A stretch of 64,000 nucleotides of DNA from Flavobacteriales bacterium (GTDB lineage Bacteria; Bacteroidota; Bacteroidia; Flavobacteriales_D; Crocinitomicaceae): contig CANMHB010000017.1 of NCBI GenBank assembly GCA_947497485.1, positions 1 through 64,000 of the forward strand, written 5' to 3'. Below the pieces are notes generated by a model. The model was not told the origin of the DNA and did not search any database. It saw nothing but the letters and a program-made list of their open reading frames with translations. The translations under genes were made by a program, and so were the position numbers. Positions 17,301-28,065 of the stretch are shown one piece after another; within the stretch, counting starts at the first letter, position 1, and each line of letters begins with the position of its first letter.

Positions 17301-19109
17301 ATGGCTTCAATAGCACACGAAGAACACGGACACGAGCATCATGGTGATCATCACCACGAAGAAACTTTTGTATCAAAGTATATCTTTAGCCATGATCACA
17401 AGATGATTGGGAAGCAGTTTCTGTTAACGGCGGTTTTTATGGGGATCGTCGCTATGATGCTTTCTATTTTATTTCGAATTCAATTAGCCTATCCAGGTGA
17501 AAGTTCAGATTTTTTATCATTCTTCTTAGGTGAAAAATGGGCTCCAAATGGCGTATTGAAAGAGGATATGTACCTTGGTTTAGTTACTATTCATGGAACA
17601 ATCATGGTGTTTTTCCTATTAACAGGAGGTTTATCAGGAACATTCTCGAATATACTAATTCCATTGCAGTTAGGTGCAAGAGATATGGCCTCTGGATTCT
17701 TAAATATGCTTTCTTATTGGTTCTTCTTCCTTTCCTCTGTATTGATGTTTGTTTCCTTGTTTGTGGAAAACGGACCCGCGATGGCAGGTTGGACAGTCTA
17801 CCCACCTTTATCGGCGCTTCCTCAAGCTGTGCAGGGATCAGGTTTCGGAATGACTTTGTGGTTATTCTCTATGGCAATATTTATTGCAGGTTCATTAATT
17901 GGTTCACTTAACTATATCGTAACAGTTATCAACCTTAGAACAACCGGTATGACTATGACAAGAATGCCTTTAACAATTTGGGCGTTTTTTGTAACAGCTA
18001 TTTTAGGTGTTTTATCATTCCCTGTTTTGCTTTCAGCTGCTCTATTATTGATAATGGATCGTTTGGCGGGAACAAGTTTCTATTTATCTGATATCATCGT
18101 TGGGGGAGAAATGTTGGCGAATCATGGTGGATCCCCGCTTTTATTCCAACACTTATTTTGGTTTTTAGGGCACCCAGAGGTATATATCGTATTACTTCCA
18201 GCGTTAGGACTATCCTCTGAAATCATAGCAACGAATGCTCGCAAACCAATCTTTGGATATAAAGCTATGATTGGGTCAATTTTGGCAATTGGATTCCTTT
18301 CTTTCATCGTATGGGGGCACCATATGTTCATTACAGGTATGAATCCTTTCCTTGGAAGCGTATTCGTATTTACCACGTTGTTAATTGCAATTCCTTCTGC
18401 TGTTAAAGTATTTAATTACTTAACCACATTATGGAGAGGGTCGTTGGTATTAACTCCAGCAATGCTTTTTGCAATTGGACTTGTTTCTACATTCATTACT
18501 GGTGGTGTAACTGGAATTATTCTTGCAGATTCAGCTTTAGACATTGCAATTCATGACACTTATTTCGTCGTTGCTCACTTCCATATTGTTATGGGAATGT
18601 CTGCAGTATTTGGAATGTTCGGTGGGGTTTATCACTGGTTCCCTAAGATGTATGGCAGAATGATGAATACACGTTTAGGTTATGCTCACTTTTGGATTAC
18701 CATTATTGGCGCTTATGGTGTTTTCTTCCCAATGCATTTTGTTGGGCTTGCGGGAGCTCCAAGAAGATATTATGACTATTCTGTATATAACGAGTTCAAC
18801 GAAAATTCATTTGACATGATTATGGATTTGAATTTGATTGTTACAGGATTTGCGATCTTTGCAGCTCTTGGACAATTATTATTCCTATTCAATTTCTTCT
18901 ATAGTATTTATAGAGGACCAAAAGCACCTCAAAATCCTTGGAATTCAAACACGTTAGAATGGACAACGCCTGTTGAACATATTCATGGTAACTGGCCAGG
19001 TGCACTTCCTGTTGTACACAGATGGCCTTATGATTATTCAAAGCCAGGAGCTGAAACAGATTTTATTCCGCAAACAGTTCCATTGGCTGAAGGCGAAGAA
19101 GAACATTAG
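17301..19109 (+). CDS. coxA: Cytochrome c oxidase subunit I
   Basis: Haem-copper oxidase catalytic subunit, 602 residues and twelve or more helices. The ligand motifs are present: HGTIMVF, GHPEVYI (CuB His and cross-linked Tyr), GHHMF and HDTYFVVAHFHIVM. It reduces oxygen to water while pumping protons across the inner membrane. The N-terminus is His/Glu-rich (EEHGHEHHGDHHHEE), perhaps a metal-binding stretch. Subunit III is not encoded in this cluster. The gene is followed by a strong terminator. Confidence 0.97.
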   Translation: MASIAHEEHGHEHHGDHHHEETFVSKYIFSHDHKMIGKQFLLTAVFMGIVAMMLSILFRIQLAYPGESSDFLSFFLGEKWAPNGVLKEDMYLGLVTIHGTIMVFFLLTGGLSGTFSNILIPLQLGARDMASGFLNMLSYWFFFLSSVLMFVSLFVENGPAMAGWTVYPPLSALPQAVQGSGFGMTLWLFSMAIFIAGSLIGSLNYIVTVINLRTTGMTMTRMPLTIWAFFVTAILGVLSFPVLLSAALLLIMDRLAGTSFYLSDIIVGGEMLANHGGSPLLFQHLFWFLGHPEVYIVLLPALGLSSEIIATNARKPIFGYKAMIGSILAIGFLSFIVWGHHMFITGMNPFLGSVFVFTTLLIAIPSAVKVFNYLTTLWRGSLVLTPAMLFAIGLVSTFITGGVTGIILADSALDIAIHDTYFVVAHFHIVMGMSAVFGMFGGVYHWFPKMYGRMMNTRLGYAHFWITIIGAYGVFFPMHFVGLAGAPRRYYDYSVYNEFNENSFDMIMDLNLIVTGFAIFAALGQLLFLFNFFYSIYRGPKAPQNPWNSNTLEWTTPVEHIHGNWPGALPVVHRWPYDYSKPGAETDFIPQTVPLAEGEEEH

Positions 19110-19130
19110 GAATAATAGAAATCATATTTG

Positions 19131-19157
19131 AAAAGCAGAGAATCTCTCTGCTTTTTT
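19131..19157 (+). terminator. Intrinsic terminator of the act-cox operon
   Basis: A perfect 10-bp stem (AAAAGCAGAG / CTCTGCTTTT) with a 5-base loop and a terminal T-tract, 21 bases after the coxA stop. The convergent regulator gene ends 15 bases further on, so it may work both ways. Confidence 0.85.
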
Positions 19158-19172
19158 CTTATGTGCGAATGT

Positions 19173-19853
19173 TCAACCTAGAAACTTATAGCCTACTCCA
19201 CGAATGGAAAAAAAATGTTTTGGATTTCTGGGGTCATTCTCGAATAGTTTTCGAAAAACAAGGATGTAATTATCAATTGTTCTTGACGTGGGAAATTGAT
19301 CTTTCCCCCAAATGGTGTCTAAAATCTCATCACGTGATATAACTTGACCTTCTTTTTCTTTAAATAAACGAATAAGAGCAATTTCCCTCTTCGTAAATGT
19401 GTGTATTAATCTATCTCCTTTTTTGACTTCATATGTTGAACAGTCTATTTGATATTCTCCAATTTTAATTAAGATTAATTCATTTTTAACAAAAGAGGCT
19501 TTGGTTAGAATATTTACCTTCAATATGAGCTCTTCCAAATCAAAAGGTTTTGGTAAGTAGTCGTTGGCACCTAGTTTCAGTCCGTCAATTCGATCTTGGG
19601 TAGTCCCTTTTGCAGAAAGAAAGAGTATTGGAACCGAACTTTGCGTTCTTATTTGCTTACACAATTCCAAACCACTAATTTTCGGCAACATGACATCTAA
19701 TATGATTAGATCAAAATTGAGATTAGAATTGAATTCATCTATTGCAGATTTGCCATCTGAAAAAGTAACAATCTCATGACCTTCAAACTCCAAATTTAGT
19801 TGAATCATTTCGATTAAACTTTGTTCATCTTCTACCAAACAAATCTTCGCCAT
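19173..19853 (-). CDS. Two-component response regulator, OmpR/PhoB type
   Basis: A receiver domain (residues 1-120) has the acidic pair VEDE near the start, phospho-acceptor Asp in LIILDVMLPK and the conserved Lys in YLPKPFD. A winged-helix DNA-binding domain follows (about 130-226; TFTKREIALIRLF, RTIDNYILVFRKLF, IRGVGYKF). It should activate or repress transcription after phosphorylation. No histidine kinase is adjacent, so it is an orphan in this window and its signal is unknown. Confidence 0.94.
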   Translation of the reverse strand: MAKICLVEDEQSLIEMIQLNLEFEGHEIVTFSDGKSAIDEFNSNLNFDLIILDVMLPKISGLELCKQIRTQSSVPILFLSAKGTTQDRIDGLKLGANDYLPKPFDLEELILKVNILTKASFVKNELILIKIGEYQIDCSTYEVKKGDRLIHTFTKREIALIRLFKEKEGQVISRDEILDTIWGKDQFPTSRTIDNYILVFRKLFENDPRNPKHFFSIRGVGYKFLG

Positions 19854-20072
19854 AAATAAAATTAGTTATGTGATTTTTATGTTGCATGAAATTACAAATT
19901 TTATTGATTTCATTCAAAATAGCTTCTTTCTAAGTAGTTATGTGTATATCACTATGTGTGAGAAATTGTAATTTGAATTCAATATGAACGAATTTCTTTA
20001 CCATTCGATTGAAATGCTGCAACTTTGATTCAAGAAAACAAACAAATTTATTAATACCAAAACCTAAACGTC

Positions 20073-20426
20073 ATGAAAACAAAAATTATTCTTACAGCAG
20101 TTCTTACAGGATTTATGTTAATCGGAACAAATAGTCTTAATGCGCAAAAAACATTTGACAACACACCTTTTTCTATCATTCAAGTTGTGAAAAGTAAAAC
20201 GCAAAACGAAATAACCATCGTATGGAATGATACACGATTTGAAGAAATAGAAATTCAAAATCAAAACGGGCTTTTTATGCCTTCATTCCCAATATTAAAT
20301 GCTCAGCAACTTCATTTAAATGATTTGGAAGACGGAGATTATGTCGTGCTTTTCAAAAAACAAAACGAGGTAATAGCAACAAAAGAATTTAAAGTAACCC
20401 AAAATACAGATATGGCTCAAAACTAA
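20073..20426 (+). CDS. Small exported hypothetical protein
   Basis: The signal peptide ends at LNAQ/KTF near residue 25. About 92 mature residues remain, with alternating strand-like segments such as NEITIVWNDTRFEEIEIQN and DGDYVVLFKKQNE. The pattern recalls the beta-sandwich of T9SS sorting domains, but the typical C-terminal KLI/RKL ending is missing (it ends NTDMAQN), so no sorting signal is claimed. It is monocistronic with its own downstream terminator. Function unknown. Confidence 0.6.
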   Translation: MKTKIILTAVLTGFMLIGTNSLNAQKTFDNTPFSIIQVVKSKTQNEITIVWNDTRFEEIEIQNQNGLFMPSFPILNAQQLHLNDLEDGDYVVLFKKQNEVIATKEFKVTQNTDMAQN

Positions 20427-20512
20427 AATATTACTTAACCCATGCACTATGAAAAATTTCTCTAACATCCGACCTTGGTAATTTTCAAACTTCTACTGAA
20501 ACTTAACAAAAC

Positions 20513-20538
20513 AAAATCCACCTTCTGGTGGATTTTTT
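20513..20538 (+). terminator. Intrinsic terminator
   Basis: AAAATCCACC and GGTGGATTTT form a 10-bp stem around a TTCT loop, followed by T residues. It lies 87 bases after the small exported-protein gene and 14 bases from the end of the convergent DUF4395 gene, so it may serve both. Confidence 0.8.
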
Positions 20539-20551
20539 ATTTAATGCAATA

Positions 20552-20971
20552 TTAAGCTTTTGTAAATGGAACGATTATCCAATTGTAAATATAGCAACCC
20601 AGGCAAATACTCCAAACAGATTCCAAAAGCGCACATAATACCAAAATAGAACTTACTGTCAACGCGACGGTATCATAATCCAAGGAGTATCCAACGGCTG
20701 AGAAAAGAGAAAAAACTAGTCCAATTCGGGCAGCAAACCTTTTTGGTGGAGCAAAAACGGGTTTGTTCGTTGTTGGTTTTAGTAACAGAAGAATTTTCGC
20801 TATGCTTGAAAGTGGCGAATTTGTTTTGACTACACCACGCAAAAAGAAATCAAAAGCCAACAGATATAGGAGAAAGTCAGATTTAAATAGAATTGCTATC
20901 AATACGACTAAAACTGTTTCAAATGCCACAATTCTTATCACATTTTCGTCCAAGTGTAATGTATTCCTCAT
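20552..20971 (-). CDS. DUF4395 membrane protein
   Basis: Recognised from its pattern: DENVIRIVAFETVLVVL at the N-terminus, FLLYLLAFDFFLRG, then KPVFAPPKRFAARIGLVFS in the middle, and ICLGCYIYNW at the C-terminus. Four transmembrane helices, 139 residues, inner membrane. The function of DUF4395 is unknown; members often lie near sulphur or redox genes, and the C-terminal CxGCxxYN may be a redox or metal site. It is the last gene of the met operon, 5 bases after hom, so SAM control may reach it. Confidence 0.82.
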   Translation of the reverse strand: MRNTLHLDENVIRIVAFETVLVVLIAILFKSDFLLYLLAFDFFLRGVVKTNSPLSSIAKILLLLKPTTNKPVFAPPKRFAARIGLVFSLFSAVGYSLDYDTVALTVSSILVLCALLESVWSICLGCYIYNWIIVPFTKA

Positions 20972-20976
20972 TGAAT

Positions 20977-22209
20977 TTAATTTTGATTAATGTTCAATTC
21001 GTTATAACCACTTTTTAGTGATTTTTGTTCAATCAATTCTTCTGGTAATAAAAGCAAGGACATATCAGATCGTTTGTTCCAATCTATATTTTTGATGGTT
21101 TGAAATTTTACATTTCCAATGCGATAAGAATAATTTTTACCGATAAAAATGTCGTCGATCTCTTCAAAGTCAATATCATAAAGCGAGGATGCATTTTCAG
21201 AACCAATGTATACTTTCAAAGAAAAATCATCTTCTAATTCAAGTATATTAGATGCCGATTTTCGATATTCATACTGATAATTGTATTGAAGAGCCGATAT
21301 GTCCGAAAGAACTGCACTTGCTGTTGGAAAACTTCCAGCTCCTTTTCCATAAAATAATTGTTTATCTGCAAATGCTGCTTGAACCAAAACTGCATTGAAT
21401 TCATCATCAACGTGAAAACTTGAATGATCTTTAGTTATAAGTTGTGGCGCGACAAAAGCAATTAATCCATTATCTCTTTTTATCGCCTTTGCAAACAATT
21501 TGATCCTCCAGCCTTTTTCATTTGCGAATTGAACATCCTTTAATTTTAAGTTTCGAATACCAATATTTAAAAGTCTTTCAGGCTTAATGGTTAATCCAAA
21601 AGCATGTTTTAAAAGTAGAACAAGTTTGAATTTTGCATCAAATCCATCCACATCCAGTGTAGGATCTGCTTCTGCAAAGCCTTTTTCTTGTGCATCTTGC
21701 AGAGCATCTTCATAAGAAATTCCATTATTGGCTTGCGTCAGAATGTAATTTGTTGTGCCGTTCACTATTCCTTCAATTCGGGATAGCGTATCATTGTTGT
21801 AATATTCTTCAAGATTACGAATAATTGGAATGGAACCGGCCACTGCTGCCTCATACAATAATGAAACTCGATTTTCTTTAGCTAAATCAATTAACTCTGC
21901 AAAGTGTTCAGCAATTAGTTTCTTGTTTGCTGTCACAACATTTTTTTTACGTTTCAAAGCTTCCTTTACAAGTTGATATGCTTCCTCACTGCTATTTATA
22001 AGCTCAACAACTACATTGATTTCGGGATCATTCAAAATTGCATCCGGATCAAATAAGATCTCTACATCTTGAATTGATCTTGTTTTGTGAGGGTTTTTTG
22101 CAACGATTTTATGAATTCGTGCATTCAATTGATTTGTTTGATTAAGAACTTGATATAATCCGGTTCCGACACATCCGAAACCAAATAATCCAATTTTTAG
22201 TATAGACAT
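20977..22209 (-). CDS. hom: Homoserine dehydrogenase
   Basis: Reduces aspartate semialdehyde to homoserine, the precursor of methionine and threonine. The N-terminal Rossmann motif is GLFGFGCVGTGLYQVL, followed by VVTANKKL, EAAVAGSIPIIRNL and GIVNGTTNYIL, and the catalytic-domain region GFAEADPTLDVDGFDAKFKL. It is a free-standing enzyme of 410 residues, not fused to aspartokinase. The C-terminal 90 residues are not a clear ACT domain. It lies 10 bases downstream of metX, so homoserine is made next to the enzyme that acetylates it. Confidence 0.94.
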   Translation of the reverse strand: MSILKIGLFGFGCVGTGLYQVLNQTNQLNARIHKIVAKNPHKTRSIQDVEILFDPDAILNDPEINVVVELINSSEEAYQLVKEALKRKKNVVTANKKLIAEHFAELIDLAKENRVSLLYEAAVAGSIPIIRNLEEYYNNDTLSRIEGIVNGTTNYILTQANNGISYEDALQDAQEKGFAEADPTLDVDGFDAKFKLVLLLKHAFGLTIKPERLLNIGIRNLKLKDVQFANEKGWRIKLFAKAIKRDNGLIAFVAPQLITKDHSSFHVDDEFNAVLVQAAFADKQLFYGKGAGSFPTASAVLSDISALQYNYQYEYRKSASNILELEDDFSLKVYIGSENASSLYDIDFEEIDDIFIGKNYSYRIGNVKFQTIKNIDWNKRSDMSLLLLPEELIEQKSLKSGYNELNINQN

Positions 22210-22219
22210 AGTTTTAAAT

Positions 22220-23278
22220 TTAAGCAGTAAATAAAATATTTTCTCCCGAAGACCTGCTTATATTAGGTTTGTTTTCAAAAAAGTCTTGAAAGAGTTTAAT
22301 TAATGATTCATGTTCCAATAAAAATCCATCGTGTCCGAATGAAGAATCGATCGTTTGGAATTCAGCATAATTAATATAGAACTTTAGTAATTTTTGTTCC
22401 TCCAATGGAAATAAAATATCGGAAGTAATACCAATAATAAGCGTTTTAGCAGTAATTGTTTTCAGAGCCTGGGCAAGTGATTCTCTTCCACGAGCCACAT
22501 TGTGCGAATCCATCGCTTTAGATAATAAAACATACGAATAGGCATTGAAACGATTAGCGAGCTTAGTTCCTTGGTAACGTTGATATTGAGCCGCACGGAA
22601 CTGATTCGTTTTTTCAGTAATTGATTCACGTTGTGTCGCCAAGTATCCTGCATAAGAGCGATAACTCAACAAAGCAATGCTTCTGGCTGCAATTAAGCCA
22701 TTCTTTCCTCCATCTGCTGTTTTTAAATAATAACTTGGATCTGCCTCGATTGCAAGGCGCTGACTTTCGTTAAAAGCAATTCCATAAGGAGAATGATAGG
22801 CATTGGTTGCAATTAAAATTAGGTGCTCGAATCGATTTGGATTAGAAATTGCCCATTCTATAGCCTGTTGTCCTCCGAGCGAAGCTCCGATTAGCGTTTG
22901 AATTTGAGTAATCCCCAACCTTTGAGCAAGTAGCTCATGAAGTCCCGCCATATCTCGTGTTGTAATTTGCGGAAACTCATCGTAGTATATCTGACCATTT
23001 TCGTCTTCTGAAAGAGGTCCAGTTGTTCCATAACAGGATCCCAAAATATTCGCACAAATTATGTGATGGTCGTTTTCATTGAAATAACCATCAGATCCAC
23101 AAACTTTTGGCCACCATTCGTAGGGATCGCTATTAGCAGTTAGGGCATGACAAATCCAAACAACATTGTTTTTATGCTCATCAAAGTTTCCATATCGATG
23201 AAATGCGATTGCAACATTTTTAATAACTACGCCACTTTCTAGTTCGTATTGATCAATTACTATTTGTTCCTTTGCCAT
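22220..23278 (-). CDS. metX: Homoserine O-acetyltransferase
   Basis: An alpha/beta-hydrolase-fold acyltransferase. The nucleophile elbow GASLGGQQA has the active-site Ser; other family stretches are CHALTANSD, WWPKVCGSDGYF and DSSFGHDGFLLEH, the last with the catalytic Asp/His pair. It makes O-acetylhomoserine from homoserine and acetyl-CoA, the substrate of MetY. The 352 residues are standard. Annotations of this family sometimes confuse acetyl and succinyl donors; the partner MetY suggests acetyl. A stable hairpin lies between metY and this gene. Confidence 0.94.
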   Translation of the reverse strand: MAKEQIVIDQYELESGVVIKNVAIAFHRYGNFDEHKNNVVWICHALTANSDPYEWWPKVCGSDGYFNENDHHIICANILGSCYGTTGPLSEDENGQIYYDEFPQITTRDMAGLHELLAQRLGITQIQTLIGASLGGQQAIEWAISNPNRFEHLILIATNAYHSPYGIAFNESQRLAIEADPSYYLKTADGGKNGLIAARSIALLSYRSYAGYLATQRESITEKTNQFRAAQYQRYQGTKLANRFNAYSYVLLSKAMDSHNVARGRESLAQALKTITAKTLIIGITSDILFPLEEQKLLKFYINYAEFQTIDSSFGHDGFLLEHESLIKLFQDFFENKPNISRSSGENILFTA

Positions 23279-23292
23279 GATTAATTAATTTA

Positions 23293-23329
23293 AATGGAGG
23301 CCATTAAAAAAGCATTTGTGACCTCCATT
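23293..23329 (-). promoter_or_regulatory. Hairpin between metY and metX
   Basis: In the minus-strand RNA AAUGGAGGUCA and UGGCCUCCAUU form an 11-bp stem with one G-U pair and a 15-nt loop. It begins 10 bases after the metY stop and ends 14 bases before metX. No U-tract follows, so it is more likely a processing or stability element than a terminator. Confidence 0.5.
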
Positions 23330-23338
23330 GTCGCTTTT

Positions 23339-24778
<1,440 letters not shown>

Positions 24779-24928
24779 TTAGCAACACATGCAACAACAG
24801 CACATGCAGCAGCAACAAGTCATTGACTTGAAAATAGAACTAGATAATTCAATCAACAAAGAAAGATTCTTTGTTTCAAGCCTAGTTGAACTTTTTTTGA
24901 GGAAAACGGATACTAAATTGTTTTTCAT
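24779..24928 (-). CDS. Cys/Met-run leader peptide upstream of metY
   Basis: A 49-codon frame starts with ATG at 24928 behind an A-rich stretch, 32 bases after the SAM riboswitch, and stops 117 bases before metY. Its last twelve residues are CCCCMCCCCMCC: ten Cys and two Met codons directly before the stop. The first part (MKNNLVSVFLKKSS and onward) is ordinary and amphipathic. Such runs at the end of a short ORF ahead of a biosynthetic gene are the hallmark of translation-dependent attenuation. Here scarce Cys-tRNA or Met-tRNA would stall the ribosome and change folding ahead of metY. The peptide itself need not have a function. Mechanism is inferred; no perfect terminator is visible downstream. 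Confidence 0.7.
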   Translation of the reverse strand: MKNNLVSVFLKKSSTRLETKNLSLLIELSSSIFKSMTCCCCMCCCCMCC

Positions 24929-24960
24929 TTTTTTTCGTTTTTTATATTTTTCGTCTTTCG

Positions 24961-25066
24961 ACAAATCAGGAGTTGGCACCTGTTTTCCAATATCGCATCA
25001 CCGCAGATACTTTTAGTTGGTTGCCAGAGGGTCATCGAGCCTGTCTCTTACCTCTTCTTTATAAAA
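24961..25066 (-). promoter_or_regulatory. SAM-I type riboswitch aptamer
   Basis: The minus-strand RNA has the SAM-I core elements in order: AAGAAGAGG, GAGACAGGCUCGAUGACC, CUCUGGCAACC, a P3 hairpin with UAUCUGC/GCGAUA arms (24990s-25010s) and the P4 loop CAGGUGCCAACUCCUG (24966-24981). This is the variant often seen ahead of Bacteroidota methionine genes. Binding of S-adenosylmethionine should repress the downstream metY-metX-hom operon. The expression platform is unclear: the leader ORF begins 32 bases after the aptamer. Confidence 0.9.
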
Positions 25067-25094
25067 TCCGAAGCACCGTTTGTGTTTCGTGGTG

Positions 25095-25127
25095 CAAATT
25101 TTCAATAACAAATTTCATTTTTGCAAG
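25095..25127 (-). promoter_or_regulatory. Promoter candidate for the met operon
   Basis: On the minus strand TTG (within 25124-25127), 21 bases, then AAAATTTG (25095-25102), one mismatch to TAnnTTTG. It lies about 30 bases upstream of the riboswitch, the distance expected for the start of its transcript. Confidence 0.35.
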
Positions 25128-25288
25128 AAAAATCAAAACTTTTTTTTCGAAATTTTTCTAATTACTATGTAATTAAATTTTCATTAAGAATTTGTTAGAT
25201 GAAAAATTCCCTCTTATTTTGATCCAACAACATGATTTTGATTCAATCTTAATTTGGTTGAAATTTCACAATCTTCAATTTCTTTTCA

Positions 25289-25296
25289 TAATTTTG
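25289..25296 (+). promoter_or_regulatory. -7 element TAATTTTG upstream of sucA
   Basis: Exact TAnnTTTG, ending 25 bases before the sucA start codon, which implies a short leader. No TTTG lies at the ideal upstream distance. Confidence 0.4.
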
Positions 25297-25321
25297 TTTT
25301 CCTTAAAAGTGCACACACCCT

Positions 25322-28048
25322 ATGGACAAAGTTTCTTATGTCGGAAATGCAGATGTAAACGCGATTGATCATCTCTACAAACAATATCGTCAAGACCCTG
25401 AAAGCGTCGACATCGGTTGGAAAAAGTTCTTCGAAGGATTTGAATTTGCTCAGACGAATTTTGAAGACGGAGGGGCTATTCCTGAGAATTTTCAAAAAGA
25501 ATTCAAGGTAATAAACCTAATCAACGGTTACCGAACAAGAGGACATTTGTTTACCAAGACCAATCCAGTTCGTGAAAGAAGAAAATATTCTCCAACACTA
25601 GACATTGAGAACTTCGGTTTAGCAGATGCTGATTTGGAATTGACTTTTCAAGCAGGTGAGACAATCGGTTTGGGAGCAACAACTTTAAAAAATATCATTC
25701 AACATTTGGAAGAATGTTATTGTCAATCTATTGGTTCTGAGTTCATTTACATGCGTGATCCTGAGCGAATTGAGTGGTTGAGAAAGAAAATCGAGACAAA
25801 AAATCCAGTTCCATTTTCGAAAGAGCGCAAAATTCAGATCTTTAAGAAACTCAATCAAGCGACAGGATTCGAAGCATTTTTAGGTAAAAAATTCGTAGGT
25901 CAAAAAAGATTTTCAATTGAAGGAGGTGAGGCTTTAATTCCGGCCCTAGACACACTTGTTGAAAAAGGTTCTGAAGTAGGAGTGGAGTATTTTGTAATGG
26001 GAATGGCTCACCGTGGACGTTTAAATACGCTTGCGAATATTTTCCAAAAAAGACCACAAGATATTTTTTCGGAATTTGAAGGAAAAGAATTTGATTTCGA
26101 ATCAACATTTGATGGAGACGTGAAATACCATCAAGGTTTCACCTCCCACATAACGTTGGTTAATGGAAAATCAATGGGTTTAACATTGGCTCCGAATCCT
26201 TCACATTTAGAAGCTGTAAATACGGTAGTTGAGGGAATTTCTCGTGCCAAAATCGATCACGTTTACCACGATGAAAAGAAGGTTTGTCCGGTTCTAATTC
26301 ACGGAGATGCCGCCATAGCAGGTCAGGGAATCGTTTATGAAACTATCCAAATGGCGCAATTGGATGGATACCGAGCAGGTGGAACGGTTCATATTGTGGT
26401 AAATAACCAAGTTGGTTTTACAACTAATTACCTAGACGGACGTTCATCGACATATTGCACGGATGTTGCAAAGACAACGCTTTGCCCGGTATTTCACGTG
26501 AACGGTGATGACATTGAGTCAGTTATTAAAGTTGTGGAAGCAGCAATCGAATATCGACAAACATTTAATCGCGATGTTTTCATCGATTTACTTTGTTATC
26601 GAAAATACGGTCACAACGAAGGTGATGAGCCAAAATTCACGCAGCCAACGCTGTACAATATTATTGCAAAACACCCCAATCCGAAGGATATTTACCTAAA
26701 TCAATTGCTTCAAGAGGGTAGTATTTCCAAAGAGGATGCGAAGAAAATTGAAGATGCCTATAACCAATTCCTAGAAGATCAATTTGATGCTTCTAGAAAG
26801 AACGAGAAAGCTTTAGTTTACGACTTTTTAAGCTTAACTTGGGAAGGTTACCGTCATGGAAATTCCAAAGATTTTGAAAAATCACCTGAAACGGGAGTTG
26901 ATAAAAAGAAGTTGAATGAACTTGGAATTAAATTGGCATCGCTACCTGAAGGTAAGAAGTATTTCCGAAAAATTGCTAAGATTTTTGAAGATCGTTTAAA
27001 CGCAGTTAAAGATAATAATTTAGACTGGGGAACGGCTGAAATGTTGGCTTATGCAACGTTATTGGTTGAAGGTCATTCAGTTCGTATTTCAGGTCAAGAT
27101 GTTGAGCGCGGAACCTTTTCGCATCGCCATGCTGTCGTAAAAACCGAAGATTCAGAGGAAGAAATTGAAACATTGAATTTGCTTTCGAAAGATCAAGCGA
27201 AATTTGCGGTATACAACTCACTATTGTCTGAATATGGTGTTTTAGGATTTGAATACGGATATTCGTTAGCAACACCAAACGGATTGACAATTTGGGAGGC
27301 TCAATTTGGTGATTTCTTCAACGGAGCGCAGATAATGATTGATCAATTCATCAGTGCAGGTGAAGACAAGTGGGCAACGCAAAGTGGCTTAACCCTATTA
27401 TTGCCGCATGGCTACGAAGGTCAAGGTGCTGAGCACTCAAGCGGACGTATGGAACGTTTTTTACAGCAATGTGCTGATTTGAATATGCAAATTGTTAACA
27501 CGTCTACGCCGGCAAATCATTTCCATTTGTTACGCAGACAATTAAAACGTGATTTTAGAAAACCATTGGTTGTTTTCTCTCCGAAAATGCTTTTGCGTTA
27601 TCCAGCGGCGACTTCCACATTGGAAGAAATGGCCAAAGGTTCTTTCCAAGAGGTTTTGGATGATCCAACAGCAAATGTAAAATCAGTTGATACGCTTGTG
27701 CTTTGTTCAGGTAAATTCTATTACGAACTGAAAGAAAAAGCACAGCAAATGGGCGCTGAAAATATGGCCTTTGTCCGCATAGAACAATTGTATCCATTCC
27801 CGCAGAAACAAATTGATGCAATTCTTGCTAAATACAATGCGAAAAATATTATTTGGGCTCAAGAAGAACCTGCAAACATGGGAGCTTGGACACACATGGC
27901 AATGAATCTTAGAAAATTGGATTTAATTGGAATTTGTCGTCCAGCGAGCGCTGCTTCGGCTGAAGGATCAAAGAAATTACACGAAAAACGATTGGCGAAA
28001 TTGTTCAATGAAATTTTCGCTTACGCTAAAGTGAAAGTTGTTAAATAA
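25322..28048 (+). CDS. sucA: 2-oxoglutarate dehydrogenase E1 component
   Basis: The thiamine-diphosphate-dependent decarboxylase of the 2-oxoglutarate dehydrogenase complex. The 908 residues show the N-terminal E2-binding motif with a [20 protein letters not shown] stretch. The ThDP domain has [14 protein letters not shown] and [14 protein letters not shown], and the transketolase-like pyrimidine domain has [18 protein letters not shown]. The C-terminal domain contains YPFPQKQI and [12 protein letters not shown]. It converts 2-oxoglutarate to a succinyl-lipoyl group on SucB, encoded 17 bases downstream. Confidence 0.97.
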   Translation: MDKVSYVGNADVNAIDHLYKQYRQDPESVDIGWKKFFEGFEFAQTNFEDGGAIPENFQKEFKVINLINGYRTRGHLFTKTNPVRERRKYSPTLDIENFGLADADLELTFQAGETIGLGATTLKNIIQHLEECYCQSIGSEFIYMRDPERIEWLRKKIETKNPVPFSKERKIQIFKKLNQATGFEAFLGKKFVGQKRFSIEGGEALIPALDTLVEKGSEVGVEYFVMGMAHRGRLNTLANIFQKRPQDIFSEFEGKEFDFESTFDGDVKYHQGFTSHITLVNGKSMGLTLAPNPSHLEAVNTVVEGISRAKIDHVYHDEKKVCPVLIHGDAAIAGQGIVYETIQMAQLDGYRAGGTVHIVVNNQVGFTTNYLDGRSSTYCTDVAKTTLCPVFHVNGDDIESVIKVVEAAIEYRQTFNRDVFIDLLCYRKYGHNEGDEPKFTQPTLYNIIAKHPNPKDIYLNQLLQEGSISKEDAKKIEDAYNQFLEDQFDASRKNEKALVYDFLSLTWEGYRHGNSKDFEKSPETGVDKKKLNELGIKLASLPEGKKYFRKIAKIFEDRLNAVKDNNLDWGTAEMLAYATLLVEGHSVRISGQDVERGTFSHRHAVVKTEDSEEEIETLNLLSKDQAKFAVYNSLLSEYGVLGFEYGYSLATPNGLTIWEAQFGDFFNGAQIMIDQFISAGEDKWATQSGLTLLLPHGYEGQGAEHSSGRMERFLQQCADLNMQIVNTSTPANHFHLLRRQLKRDFRKPLVVFSPKMLLRYPAATSTLEEMAKGSFQEVLDDPTANVKSVDTLVLCSGKFYYELKEKAQQMGAENMAFVRIEQLYPFPQKQIDAILAKYNAKNIIWAQEEPANMGAWTHMAMNLRKLDLIGICRPASAASAEGSKKLHEKRLAKLFNEIFAYAKVKVVK

Positions 28049-28065
28049 AGAAACACATAGTTGTT

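Noticed and set aside
24789..25016. Plus-strand frame rich in Gln and His (antisense of the Cys run)
   Set aside because: It is the complement of the leader ORF and riboswitch and has no coding features of its own.
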